Positions 1 to 7,824 of a DNA stretch of 64,000 nucleotides are shown here, in pieces. The DNA is from an uncultured Pelagibacteraceae bacterium. GTDB lineage: Bacteria > Pseudomonadota > Alphaproteobacteria > Pelagibacterales > Pelagibacteraceae. Made by a program: the position numbers and the translations under genes. How positions within the stretch are numbered: position 1 is the first letter of the stretch; the number at the start of each line of letters is the position of its first letter. The notes below the pieces were generated by a model. It did not search any database. It saw nothing but the letters and a program-made list of their open reading frames with translations, and was not told where the DNA came from. The stretch is from contig CACNWC010000001.1 in NCBI GenBank assembly GCA_902624075.1, forward strand, positions 92,120 to 156,119. The letters are read 5' to 3'.

Positions 1-451
1 AAGATTTGCCTTTCATTATTTTTACTGCTTGTAATCTTTGGATTTCAGTTTCAGCTGTTATTAAATCAGCGATACTTTCTGCTTTTAATAAATTTATCTT
101 CCCATTTTGAAAAGCAAGCTTAGTGAATTCTCCAGGTTCCGCTAATCGACAATTTTTCATTTTTGAAATCTCATTTTGGACTGCTAAAACACCCGCCTTA
201 CCTCCATGAATATGGATTTCGGCCATATCTTCACCAGTATAGCTCTCAGGCCCAGGAAACCATAAAATTATACCTTCATCGATCAGCTCAGAAGTGTTGA
301 TATTGTTTATTTTCCGAAGGGTAGCCACTCTTGGCTCTGGAATTTCTTTTCCTGTGAGAGATTTAATCACTTTTGAAGCCTCTAATCCTGAAACTCTAAT
401 TATTGCAACGCCGGAAACACCAGGGCCTGATGATAGAGCAAAAATTGTCAT
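1..451 (-). CDS. mnmE: tRNA modification GTPase MnmE, N-terminal part (cut by window edge)
   Basis: MnmE works with MnmG to modify the wobble uridine (C5 position) of certain tRNAs. The minus strand, absent from the ORF track because it runs off the window, translates from an ATG at 451 as MTIFALSSGPGVSGVAIIRV and continues open to base 1, giving about 150 residues. Visible family motifs of the N-terminal formyl-tetrahydrofolate binding domain are EIHIHGG and PGEFTKLAFQNGKINLLKAE. The GTPase domain lies outside the window. Its ATG overlaps the TGA of the upstream glycosyltransferase (ATGA), so the two are probably translationally coupled. The family call is secure; only the 3' end is missing. 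Confidence 0.95.
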   Translation of the reverse strand, partial: MTIFALSSGPGVSGVAIIRVSGLEASKVIKSLTGKEIPEPRVATLRKINNINTSELIDEGIILWFPGPESYTGEDMAEIHIHGGKAGVLAVQNEISKMKNCRLAEPGEFTKLAFQNGKINLLKAESIADLITAETEIQRLQAVKIMKGKS

Positions 452-2097
452 CAAAGTGATCTTATAAGATTTGTAAAGTCTTTTGCAAATTGTTCTATAT
501 CAAACAAATATGATTTTAAAGCATTCTCTCTGAGTTTATCCCTATATTTTTTATCTACCTGGTTTCTACTTTTAATTAAAAGAGCTTTTTTGAGATAATC
601 TTCTTCATCTTGTGCGATAAAATCATCCAATTCTAAATTTTTATTTATGCTTTCTCCACATCTTGAATTGAAGTTAAATCCTTTCATTGTTAAAACTGGC
701 ACGCCCATTAAAATTGATTGAAAACTTGTAGTTACTCCAGGATAAGGAAACGTATCTAAAGATAAATCTATATTATTAAAACTTTCAATATGTTGTTGCG
801 CTGTTTTTGTTCTACTCAAAATTTCTATTTTATTTAAATCAACATTTTCTTTTGCAAATTTTTCTAATAAAATTTCATTAACTTTCTTTTCATTAAAATG
901 TAATGAATTTTTTAATATTAATTTTGAGTTACTTTTTTGTAAAATTTTACTCCAAATCTTTATGGTATCTAAAGAAATTTTTTGGAAATTATTAAATGAT
1001 CCAAATACAAAAGAACTTTTATCTTTTTTATTTATCTTAATCTCTGGTAAATTATCGGGTTTAGATAATGCATTCCAAATTTTTGGCATAAAAATGATTT
1101 TTTCAGAGTACAAATTTTCTTCTCCTTTTTTGATTAAATTTGGATCTGAAATTAAATAATCAATGTTTTTAATTCCCAATGAATTACAGTAACCTAACCA
1201 CGATATTTGTATTGGAGCACATCTTGCTTTTAATATATTAATTCTATTTTTATATGTATATCCATTCAAATCTATTAAAATATCTAAATCTAATGATCTT
1301 ATAAATTGAACTAATTTTTTATCATCAATTTGAAGAACATCGTGCCATTCATTAAAACTCAATTTTAAATCATTTGTCATTTGATCGTGCTGATGTGTTT
1401 CTAAATTACTAATTGCAATTAATTCAATTTCATCTTTATCAAGATTTTTAATTAAACCATCTAAAAAAAGGGCAACAGAATGATATTTAAAATCTGCGGA
1501 TAAAAAGGCAATTTTTAATTTTTTATTATTATTTTTAGTTTTTTTAAATTCATCTACATCTATTTTTAAAGTTTGATCAAAATTTTTACAAAAATCTAAA
1601 TATTTTTTTTGATCAATTTCACGATGATAATTCATGCCAGCTAAAAAACTTGACCAAATACCTACAAAATTTGGACTTATATTGACTAATTTTTCGTAAT
1701 AATAAGTTGATTCACGCATGTTGTTGTAAAAAAAATTCATTTTTGCTAATCCTTCTAATATTTTTGGATCATCATTATTTTTTTTATATTCACTAATGAG
1801 ATGTTTTTCTAAATACTCAAAATTTATTGCCTTTATGCTTACTAAAATTAAATTATAAAAAGCATCTCTATTAGATTGATCCTCAGAATAAATTTTGTTA
1901 AAGCAAAAAGCAGAAATTTTAAAATCTTTTATTGTGGAATTTTTATTTAAAGCTTTAGATACAGCGTAAATATTCAAAACATTAGTAGGTAATTCTTTAA
2001 AATCTCCAAGACTTTCAATAAAAAAATCTAATTCTGAAAATTTTTTTTCTTCGAAAAGTTTTTTTAATTTAATTTTTTGATCCGTTGATAAGATCAT
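451..2097 (-). CDS. OGT/SPINDLY-like family 41 glycosyltransferase
   Basis: Predicted cytoplasmic glycosyltransferase resembling the catalytic part of O-GlcNAc transferase (GT41), which moves a sugar from a UDP-sugar to protein Ser/Thr. The first ~190 residues are helical and TPR-like (LAKMNFFYNNMRESTYYYEKL). The catalytic part starts near residue 194 with KIAFLSADFKYHSVALFL, holding the family's conserved His, followed by DILIDLNGYT, APIQISWLGY and LDTFPYPGVTTSFQSILMGV. These are GT41 signatures. Length 548 aa is typical of bacterial members. It sits inside the rho-mnmE block, 7 bases after rho and overlapping mnmE by 4 bases. The protein target is unknown; flagellin or another surface protein is possible, but no such gene is nearby. 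Confidence 0.85.
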   Translation of the reverse strand: MILSTDQKIKLKKLFEEKKFSELDFFIESLGDFKELPTNVLNIYAVSKALNKNSTIKDFKISAFCFNKIYSEDQSNRDAFYNLILVSIKAINFEYLEKHLISEYKKNNDDPKILEGLAKMNFFYNNMRESTYYYEKLVNISPNFVGIWSSFLAGMNYHREIDQKKYLDFCKNFDQTLKIDVDEFKKTKNNNKKLKIAFLSADFKYHSVALFLDGLIKNLDKDEIELIAISNLETHQHDQMTNDLKLSFNEWHDVLQIDDKKLVQFIRSLDLDILIDLNGYTYKNRINILKARCAPIQISWLGYCNSLGIKNIDYLISDPNLIKKGEENLYSEKIIFMPKIWNALSKPDNLPEIKINKKDKSSFVFGSFNNFQKISLDTIKIWSKILQKSNSKLILKNSLHFNEKKVNEILLEKFAKENVDLNKIEILSRTKTAQQHIESFNNIDLSLDTFPYPGVTTSFQSILMGVPVLTMKGFNFNSRCGESINKNLELDDFIAQDEEDYLKKALLIKSRNQVDKKYRDKLRENALKSYLFDIEQFAKDFTNLIRSL

Positions 2098-2104
2098 TTA
2101 GAAT

Positions 2105-3373
2105 TTAAGCAGGCTTATTCATGGAATTAAAAAATTCAGCATTATTTTTTGTATCTTTTAATTTAGAGCTGATAAATTCAATTGCATCCATTGTGCCCAT
2201 CGGAGCTATAATTCTTCTCAAAACATTCATTTTTTGAAGATCATTTTTATCAAACAACAATTCTTCTCTTCTGGTTCCTGATTTAGTAATATCTATTGCA
2301 GGATATATTCTTTTATCTGCAATTTTTCTATCAAGAACAGTCTCGCTATTTCCTGTTCCTTTAAATTCCTCAAAAATTACTTCATCCATTCTACTTCCTG
2401 TATCAATCAATGCAGTCGAAATGATAGTTAAAGAACCACCTTCTTCAATATTCCTTGCAGCACCAAAAAATCTTTTGGGTCTTTGTAGCGCATTAGCATC
2501 AACACCACCTGTTAAAACTTTACCCGAACTTGGTATAACGGCGTTATATGCTCTTCCCAATCTTGTTATTGAGTCCAAAAGTATTACTACATCTTTTTTG
2601 TGTTCAGTTAATCTTTTGGCTTTTTCAATAACCATCTCGGCTACTGCCACATGACGTTGGGCTGGTTCATCAAACGTAGAGCTTATAACCTCACCTTTTA
2701 CAGTTCTTTGCATGTCAGTAACCTCTTCGGGACGCTCATCAATCAACAACACAATTAAATAACATTCTGGATAGTTTTTTGCTATCGAGTTAGCAATACT
2801 TTGTAAGATCATTGTTTTTCCCGCCTTTGGTGGAGATATTATGATTGATCTTTGTCCCTTACCAATTGGGCTCACAAGATCTATCAACCTAGGTGTTAAA
2901 TCTGGTTTTTTTTCTGTTTTAGTGACCTCTACTTCCATTACTAACTGTTTGTCTGGATAAAGAGGAGTTAAGTTATCAAATGCAATTTTATGTCTAGACT
3001 TTTCTGGTTCTTCGAAATTAATTTTGCTTACTTGTAATAATGCGAAATATCTTTCACCTTCCTTCGGAGCTCTTACTGGTCCTTCTACAGTGTCTCCTGT
3101 TCTCAACCCAAATTTTCTTATTTGGCTTGGACTTACATAAATATCATCTGGTCCTGGCAGATAGTTAGATTCCATTGCTCTTAGGAAGCCAAATCCATCC
3201 TGTAACAATTGCAATACTCCGGCACCTGTAATTTCTTCCTTTTCAGCAACTTTTTTTAAAATTGCAAATAAGATTTCTTGTTTTCTGAGTGTACTAGCAT
3301 TTTCAATGCCAAGTTCCTCGGCCTGAGTAATAAGCTGTTCAGATGATTTTAGTTTTAGTTCTTGAATGTTCAT
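2105..3373 (-). CDS. rho: transcription termination factor Rho
   Basis: Hexameric RNA-dependent ATPase that terminates transcription. 422 aa, the usual length for the compact form. It has the Rho N-terminal helical domain (residues 1-45), a cold-shock-like RNA-binding domain around 50-120 ([20 protein letters not shown]), Walker A (SPPKAGKTM) near residue 180, Walker B ([16 protein letters not shown]) near 265, and the secondary RNA-binding Q/R-loop region ([22 protein letters not shown]). It is less AT-rich than its neighbours, as expected for a conserved, well-expressed gene. It lies in the order hemE-hemH-hemG-rho on the minus strand, with a 124-base leader that carries a perfect palindrome just before the start. 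Rho may matter more here because intrinsic terminators are rare. Confidence 0.98.
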   Translation of the reverse strand: MNIQELKLKSSEQLITQAEELGIENASTLRKQEILFAILKKVAEKEEITGAGVLQLLQDGFGFLRAMESNYLPGPDDIYVSPSQIRKFGLRTGDTVEGPVRAPKEGERYFALLQVSKINFEEPEKSRHKIAFDNLTPLYPDKQLVMEVEVTKTEKKPDLTPRLIDLVSPIGKGQRSIIISPPKAGKTMILQSIANSIAKNYPECYLIVLLIDERPEEVTDMQRTVKGEVISSTFDEPAQRHVAVAEMVIEKAKRLTEHKKDVVILLDSITRLGRAYNAVIPSSGKVLTGGVDANALQRPKRFFGAARNIEEGGSLTIISTALIDTGSRMDEVIFEEFKGTGNSETVLDRKIADKRIYPAIDITKSGTRREELLFDKNDLQKMNVLRRIIAPMGTMDAIEFISSKLKDTKNNAEFFNSMNKPA

Positions 3374-3381
3374 GATTTAAA

Positions 3382-3401
3382 ATTATTAAGGACTTAATAA
3401 T
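3382..3401 (-). promoter_or_regulatory. 20-base perfect palindrome in the rho leader
   Basis: ATTATTAAGgaCTTAATAAT: nine-base arms around a two-base centre, ending 8 bases before the rho ATG on the minus strand. As RNA it can fold into an 8-bp stem with a GUCC tetraloop next to the initiation region. As DNA it is a dyad suitable for a dimeric regulator. Its position suggests control of rho, perhaps autoregulation. A purely AT-rich chance palindrome is possible. Confidence 0.4.
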
Positions 3402-3497
3402 GATGATAATATATATACTATTACAACTTTTACAAGAGTGTTCCAACAATTTTGAATAATCTAAAAATATAACGTTTTTAGCCTTTTTTAAGATAAT

Positions 3498-4016
3498 TTA
3501 GGTTAATTCTCGAGCAAATTCATCTACTTTTGACCAGTCTGTAAATTCGTAAGATTGTGATGTGTCTGTAGGACCGTTTGTTAAAAACATAATAAATTTA
3601 ATGACATATTTGTCAAAAAAACCATAATTTGGATAATCTACTCTACCAGCAAACACACCAATTTTTTTTGGTTTCCAATTAGAGATCTTTAGAAATTTTT
3701 TAATATAAGGATTGGTCTCAGGGGTATTTTTTTCTGGTTTTCTAGCAACAACATTTACTGAAAAAAAAATGCTTTGTTTTTGATCTAATACACTTTTATT
3801 AATGGTAATAAATTTATAAAGTTTTTTAGAATGTTTCCCATATCTAATACTTGCTCCAATAATGATTTTATTAAAGCTAGATAAATCAATCTTTGTTGCC
3901 TCATCCAAAGATATGATTTTAATGTCATTTTTGCTATTTAAAAAATTTGATATTCGTCTACAAATAGTTTCTGTATGGCCATCTGTTGTAGAATAAATTA
4001 TCAAAGTATTGCACAT
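3498..4016 (-). CDS. hemG: flavodoxin-type protoporphyrinogen oxidase HemG
   Basis: Predicted FMN-dependent, quinone-linked protoporphyrinogen IX dehydrogenase, the penultimate step of haem synthesis. The 172-aa protein is a flavodoxin fold: FMN phosphate loop YSTTDGHTETICRRI at residues 9-23, then IIIGASIRYGKHSKKLYKFI and FFSVNVVARKPEKNTPETNPY, which match the HemG pattern, and a C-terminal YPNYGFFDKYVIKFIM segment also seen in HemG. It is 9 bases from hemH and 123 bases from rho, in the same strand run as hemH-hemE, which supports a haem role over a generic flavodoxin. Many alphaproteobacteria carry hemJ in this neighbourhood instead. Confidence 0.85.
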   Translation of the reverse strand: MCNTLIIYSTTDGHTETICRRISNFLNSKNDIKIISLDEATKIDLSSFNKIIIGASIRYGKHSKKLYKFITINKSVLDQKQSIFFSVNVVARKPEKNTPETNPYIKKFLKISNWKPKKIGVFAGRVDYPNYGFFDKYVIKFIMFLTNGPTDTSQSYEFTDWSKVDEFARELT

Positions 4017-4025
4017 ATAAAGATA

Positions 4026-5138
4026 CTAGGTTTTGTTCATTACTAGTTCTGGCATTTCTTGGTAATATTTATTATCAAGTTTATACTCTATGTCCTCTTT
4101 GTCCTGCGCTGAACCTTCTGCTTGAGTAAAAGTATACTTTGCAAAGTCTTTACACCAATTTTTGTTTGTATTTAAACATTCTACGGGATAAATATTGCCA
4201 CCTAAATCTTTTGCTTCATTTACTAGTTCATGGCCCAATTCATCAGTAGTCTCTAAACAATCAGCGACAAAGCTAGGCGAGTATATTGCGATTTCTTTTT
4301 TCCCCTCTGAAATTAATTTTTTAACCACATCTTCAGTATAAGGTGTTATCCATTCTTCAGATCCGAAACGACTTTGGAAACTCATAAAACATTGATTTGG
4401 TTTAATATTTTTTAAATTTTTGGTGATTAAACAAAAAGTTTCGAAGCAATGGCGGTAGTAATCGTCCCCTTTGTTTACAATTCTTCTTTTTTGCATTCCA
4501 TGAAAGGTTATTATTAAACTGTCAATATTCTTCCCTTTTTTTTTTAACTCCTCTAATTTAGCATCAACCTGATTAACTGAATTATCAATAAAAGCATGGG
4601 TTCTATGAAAGTTTGTTATTACTTCAAAAGTGGGTATCTTTACTCTTTTAGAAATTTCTTTTGCTAGCGCATCTATACCGGAAGCTATTGTGCTTTCAGA
4701 ATATTGTGGAAACATTGGTATTACTAAAAGTTTTGTAGCCCCAATACCTTTCTTTAAATCTTCCTCCCAGCTATCATAAACTTCATTCACATATGGAGGA
4801 GATAGCAAAAAAGCATGATTTACTTCGACATAACCTTCTGGGTCTATTTTTTTTAATTCTTCACTTACGTTGTTTGTAAAATCTCTTGTATTAGTAATTA
4901 ATGGAAAGCTTTCACCATCCCAAATTCTTGCATATAACTTTGCAGATTTGCGCGGTCTAAAAGGTAATACAAAACAATTTAAAATTATTTTCCAAAGCCA
5001 AGGATTAATATCAACAACTCTTGGATCTCCTAAAAATTTTCGAAGGTATTTTCTCAAAGCCTTAGGAGTAGGTTCTGATGGTGATCCGAGTTGTACAAAT
5101 ACCACCTTCGTTTTTCTTTTTGGGTGTGTATAATCCAT
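4026..5138 (-). CDS. hemH: ferrochelatase
   Basis: Inserts ferrous iron into protoporphyrin IX, the last step of protohaem synthesis. 370 aa, similar to other proteobacterial HemH. Key signatures: VVFVQLGSPSEPTPKALRKY at the N-terminus, FLGDPRVVDIN, the catalytic His in LIITFHGMQKRRI, and the SPSFVADCLETTDEL motif carrying the acidic residues of the metal path. The start ATG is one base from the hemE stop, so hemE, hemH and hemG look like one transcript. No C-terminal transmembrane anchor or 2Fe-2S Cys cluster is apparent. The C-terminus (KLDNKYYQEMPELVMNKT) is not a known domain. Confidence 0.97.
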   Translation of the reverse strand: MDYTHPKRKTKVVFVQLGSPSEPTPKALRKYLRKFLGDPRVVDINPWLWKIILNCFVLPFRPRKSAKLYARIWDGESFPLITNTRDFTNNVSEELKKIDPEGYVEVNHAFLLSPPYVNEVYDSWEEDLKKGIGATKLLVIPMFPQYSESTIASGIDALAKEISKRVKIPTFEVITNFHRTHAFIDNSVNQVDAKLEELKKKGKNIDSLIITFHGMQKRRIVNKGDDYYRHCFETFCLITKNLKNIKPNQCFMSFQSRFGSEEWITPYTEDVVKKLISEGKKEIAIYSPSFVADCLETTDELGHELVNEAKDLGGNIYPVECLNTNKNWCKDFAKYTFTQAEGSAQDKEDIEYKLDNKYYQEMPELVMNKT

Positions 5139-5139
5139 A

Positions 5140-6141
5140 TTAATAATCTTTCACCATTTTTACTAAATAATCCATTTTATCAGGTTCTGTCTCTGGTAAA
5201 ACTCCATGTCCTAAATTGAAAATATAAGGATGATCTTTAAATATATCCAGGTATCTTTTTGCCTCTTTTTTTATAATTTCTTTATCAGTTAATAGAATCT
5301 TGGGATCCAATCCTCCTTGAACTGGTATTTTTATTTCTTTTCTAATTATTAAAGGATCAACATCATAATCTATACAAATAGTGCTGGGTTTTATAATTTC
5401 ACAATAATTTTTGTAATCTTTAATTCCTCTAGGAAAACATATAACAGGAACATTAAGTGATTTAGTAAATTCTACTAAAGATGAAGTTGGATTATAGATA
5501 TATTTATAAAAATCTTTTTCTTTTAATAATCCTGCCCAACTATCAAAAATTTGAATAATTTGTGCTCCATTATCAACTTGATATTTAATATGAATCTTTA
5601 AAAATTTATCTAATATATTCAATGTTTCTCTGATCATTATTTCATCATCAAAAAAATTATCCACCAACTTCAATTTAGGAGATTGTCTATTAATCATATA
5701 AACCAATAAAGTCCAAGGTGCGCCCACGAAACCTATAGTATCTTTGTTTTTTACCATTTCATTATTACTAACTAATTTCAATGATTCATAAACTTCATAT
5801 ATATTTTTTACAAAATCGACTTCATTTAATTTTGAAATTTCATTCAAATTTAGTTCTCCTAACAGCGGTCCGAAATCCTTTTTGAATTCTACTTTTTGAC
5901 CCAAGCCATAAGGTAACATTAAAATATCAGAAAAAATTATAGCAGCATCTAATTCAAATCTTTTTAAAGGCTGAAGTGTAATTTCAGAAGATAACTTCTT
6001 GTTTAAACATAATTTTATAAAATCAGGATTTTTTTTTCTAATTTCTCTAAATTCTGGTAAGTATCTCCCAGCTTGTCTCATTATCCATATAGGATTAATG
6101 TTAGTTTTATTTTTGTATATTACTTCTCTTATTGGTGACAT
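5140..6141 (-). CDS. hemE: uroporphyrinogen III decarboxylase
   Basis: Converts uroporphyrinogen III to coproporphyrinogen III. 333 aa, full family length. Diagnostic motifs are PIWIMRQAGRYLPEFREIR near residue 17 (substrate carboxylate-binding Arg residues) and GFVGAPWTLLVYM near 137, plus IIQIFDSWAGLL and the C-terminal FNLGHGVLPETEPD. It is the first gene of the minus-strand haem run leaving the putative origin gap. The hemE-gap-DUF299 arrangement is the landmark used to locate the origin in Caulobacter and Rickettsia. The promoter must lie in the 281-base AT-rich gap upstream. Confidence 0.98.
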   Translation of the reverse strand: MSPIREVIYKNKTNINPIWIMRQAGRYLPEFREIRKKNPDFIKLCLNKKLSSEITLQPLKRFELDAAIIFSDILMLPYGLGQKVEFKKDFGPLLGELNLNEISKLNEVDFVKNIYEVYESLKLVSNNEMVKNKDTIGFVGAPWTLLVYMINRQSPKLKLVDNFFDDEIMIRETLNILDKFLKIHIKYQVDNGAQIIQIFDSWAGLLKEKDFYKYIYNPTSSLVEFTKSLNVPVICFPRGIKDYKNYCEIIKPSTICIDYDVDPLIIRKEIKIPVQGGLDPKILLTDKEIIKKEAKRYLDIFKDHPYIFNLGHGVLPETEPDKMDYLVKMVKDY

Positions 6142-6181
6142 ATTAATAATTAAATATAATTAATAGTATTAGTAGTATAAA

Positions 6182-6238
6182 TTGTGAATAACGATAATTA
6201 AATTTTGTAAACATTTTATGAACTACTTGTTAACATTT
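6182..6238. promoter_or_regulatory. DnaA-box-like array with helical spacing
   Basis: Three related elements begin at 6182, 6205 and 6227, that is 23 and 22 bases apart, about two helical turns. They are TTGTGAATAACG, TTGTAAACATTT and TTGTTAACATTT. The first contains TGTGAATAA, the complement of the DnaA-box consensus TTATNCACA. The other two match each other at 11 of 12 bases but deviate from the consensus. Read as one strong plus two weak DnaA sites, or as iteron-like sites for another initiator or regulator. Confidence 0.5.
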
Positions 6239-6362
6239 AGAACTTAAAAATAACAAAATATATTAGATAAATTGAAGCTAATTAACGAAATCAACAAAAA
6301 CCATATAAACTTTATACAATGTTTAAAAATGTTAATAAAAGCCTTGTTTTACAATGTAAATT

Positions 6363-6386
6363 TTAAAATGTTAAAATATTAAAATA
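6363..6386. repeat. triple AT-rich 8-mer, possible DNA-unwinding element
   Basis: Three back-to-back copies, TTAAAATG, TTAAAATA and TTAAAATA, sit in the most AT-rich part of the hemE-ppsR gap (7 G/C in 60 bases). Tandem AT-rich repeats flanking a DnaA-box cluster are the normal layout of an unwinding element. Low complexity in such an AT-rich genome makes chance repeats possible. Confidence 0.4.
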
Positions 6387-6422
6387 TGATTTAAATAATT
6401 AAAGATTACCAACAGTTTATAC

Positions 6423-7247
6423 ATGAATTATACATATCAAATATATTTAATTTCTGATTCTACGGGTGAAACTCTAGATAGAATTTTTTTAGCTATAAAA
6501 GCACAATTTCAAAACATTGATTACAAAGTTCATACATATTCTTTTACAAGAACCGAAAATCAAGTTTTAAAAATTTTAGATGATGCTGAAAATAATAAAA
6601 ATTCAGTTATTTTATATTCAATAGTTGACACCAATTTAGCAAAATATTTAGCCAACACGAGCGATAACAAAAAAATTCCATGTTTTGGTGTATTAGGAAA
6701 TTTGATACTTAGTTTTTCAAAATTATTAAATCAAAAAGCGTCTCATCAGCCAAGTGGCCAACATGTTTTAAATGATGAATATTATAAAAGAATAGAAGCA
6801 ATACAATTTACGATGAATCATGATGATGGAAATTTGGTTAAAGAAATAAGTAAATCGGACATTATATTGCTAGGAGTTAGCAGAACCAGCAAAACACCAA
6901 CATCTATCTATCTGGCCAACAAAGGATTTAAAACATCAAATATACCTTTAGTTAATGAAAATTCTCTTCCTCAAACCCTTAAAGACAATCCTAAAATTTC
7001 ATGTGTTGTGGGACTAAATACAGAGCCAGAAAGGTTGGCTGACATTAGAAAAAATAGAATGAATTCATTAAAAGAAACTCAAAATAAATCTTATACCAGT
7101 TTAGAAAAAATAAAAAAGGAAGTGGAAGATGCCAAAAAAACTTTTAGAAAATATAAATGGCCAATGATTGATGTAACAAGAAAATCAGTTGAAGAAACGG
7201 CAGCTTCAATTATAAAAATTTACGAAATATACAAACAGAATGGTTAA
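6423..7247 (+). CDS. ppsR: pyruvate,phosphate dikinase / PEP synthase regulatory kinase-phosphorylase (DUF299)
   Basis: Bifunctional enzyme that inactivates PEP synthase or PPDK by ADP-dependent phosphorylation and reactivates it by phosphorolysis. 274 aa, full length. Motifs: LISDSTGETLDRIFLA at the N-terminus, the QPSGQHVLNDEYYKRIEAI region, and the nucleotide loop LGVSRTSKTPTSIYLANKG near residue 150, followed by KTSNIPLV. It is the first gene right of the candidate origin and overlaps maf by 8 bases. This is the RP001/DUF299 gene that borders the origin in other alphaproteobacteria. Whether the target here is PpsA or PpdK cannot be told from the window. Confidence 0.92.
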   Translation: MNYTYQIYLISDSTGETLDRIFLAIKAQFQNIDYKVHTYSFTRTENQVLKILDDAENNKNSVILYSIVDTNLAKYLANTSDNKKIPCFGVLGNLILSFSKLLNQKASHQPSGQHVLNDEYYKRIEAIQFTMNHDDGNLVKEISKSDIILLGVSRTSKTPTSIYLANKGFKTSNIPLVNENSLPQTLKDNPKISCVVGLNTEPERLADIRKNRMNSLKETQNKSYTSLEKIKKEVEDAKKTFRKYKWPMIDVTRKSVEETAASIIKIYEIYKQNG

Positions 7248-7824
7248 AATTATTCTTGCCTCCAAAAGTAAAGTAAGAAAAGAAATACTTGATAAAAATA
7301 ATATAATCACTCAAGTTGAACCATCAAATGTAGATGAGAATGTAATTAAAGAAAGTTTATTAAAAGAGAAAGCTTCGCCTGAAATAATTTCAAAAAATTT
7401 AGCTGAATTAAAAGCAAATAAAATTAGTCAAAAAAATTATAATTCTTTAGTTCTGGGTGCTGATAGCGTAATTGATCTAGAAGGTGAGCTAATATCAAAA
7501 CCCAATAATAGAGAAGAAGCAATAAATATTTTAAAAAAATTAAATGGAAAAAAACACAATTTAGTCAGTTCAGTTTGTATCTCTAAAAATGGCTCTATGA
7601 TTTGGAACTATACTGATAAAGCAACATTAACAATGAAAAATATGTCAGAAAATGAATTAACCAATTATTTATCTAAAATAAGTGATGAAAAATTATATGC
7701 GTACAATGTTTATCAAATAGAAGGAGAAGGAAAAAATTTGTTTTCTAAAATTGAGGGAGATGAAAATACAATTATGGGCTTGCCAATTAAAAAAATAAGA
7801 GAATACTTGGATAATTTAATATGA
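7240..7824 (+). CDS. maf: Maf-family nucleotide pyrophosphatase
   Basis: House-cleaning nucleoside triphosphate pyrophosphatase that removes non-canonical or surplus nucleotides; the family has also been linked to septum formation. 194 aa. Signatures: IILASKSKVRKEIL at residues 4-17, a degenerate version of the usual ASxSPRR loop (SKSKVR), the catalytic Asp in LGADSVIDLEG, ISKPNNREEAINILKKLNGKKHNLVSSV, and YAYNVYQIEGEG. It overlaps ppsR by 8 bases and aroE by 4, in a fully overlapping operon. The exact substrate class (dTTP/UTP or m7GTP type) is not assigned. Confidence 0.9.
   Translation: MVKIILASKSKVRKEILDKNNIITQVEPSNVDENVIKESLLKEKASPEIISKNLAELKANKISQKNYNSLVLGADSVIDLEGELISKPNNREEAINILKKLNGKKHNLVSSVCISKNGSMIWNYTDKATLTMKNMSENELTNYLSKISDEKLYAYNVYQIEGEGKNLFSKIEGDENTIMGLPIKKIREYLDNLI

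Larger units (their letters stand above)
6142..6422. other. candidate chromosome replication origin (oriC), hemE-ppsR gap
   Basis: This is the longest gene-free stretch in the window (281 bases). Counted 60-base lines contain only 7-12 G/C (12-20%). It separates minus-strand hemE from plus-strand ppsR/DUF299, so genes on both sides run away from it. Established knowledge: the Caulobacter and Rickettsia origins lie between hemE and the DUF299 (RP001-type) gene. Direct sequence signs are one 9/9 DnaA-box match (TTATTCACA on the minus strand at 6183-6191), two further spaced copies of a related element, and a triple TTAAAAT(A/G) 8-mer near the right end. The region must also hold the divergent promoters. 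Origin activity is inferred, not shown. Confidence 0.7.

Noticed and set aside
3461-3481. CTAAAAA...TTTTTAG hairpin downstream of hemG
   Set aside because: Weak A/T stem with a seven-base loop and no T-run beyond it; not convincing as a terminator.
4870-5133. 87-aa plus-strand ORF
   Set aside because: Antisense shadow of hemH.
6417-6425. TTATACATG as another DnaA box
   Set aside because: Only seven of nine positions match and it overlaps the ppsR start codon.
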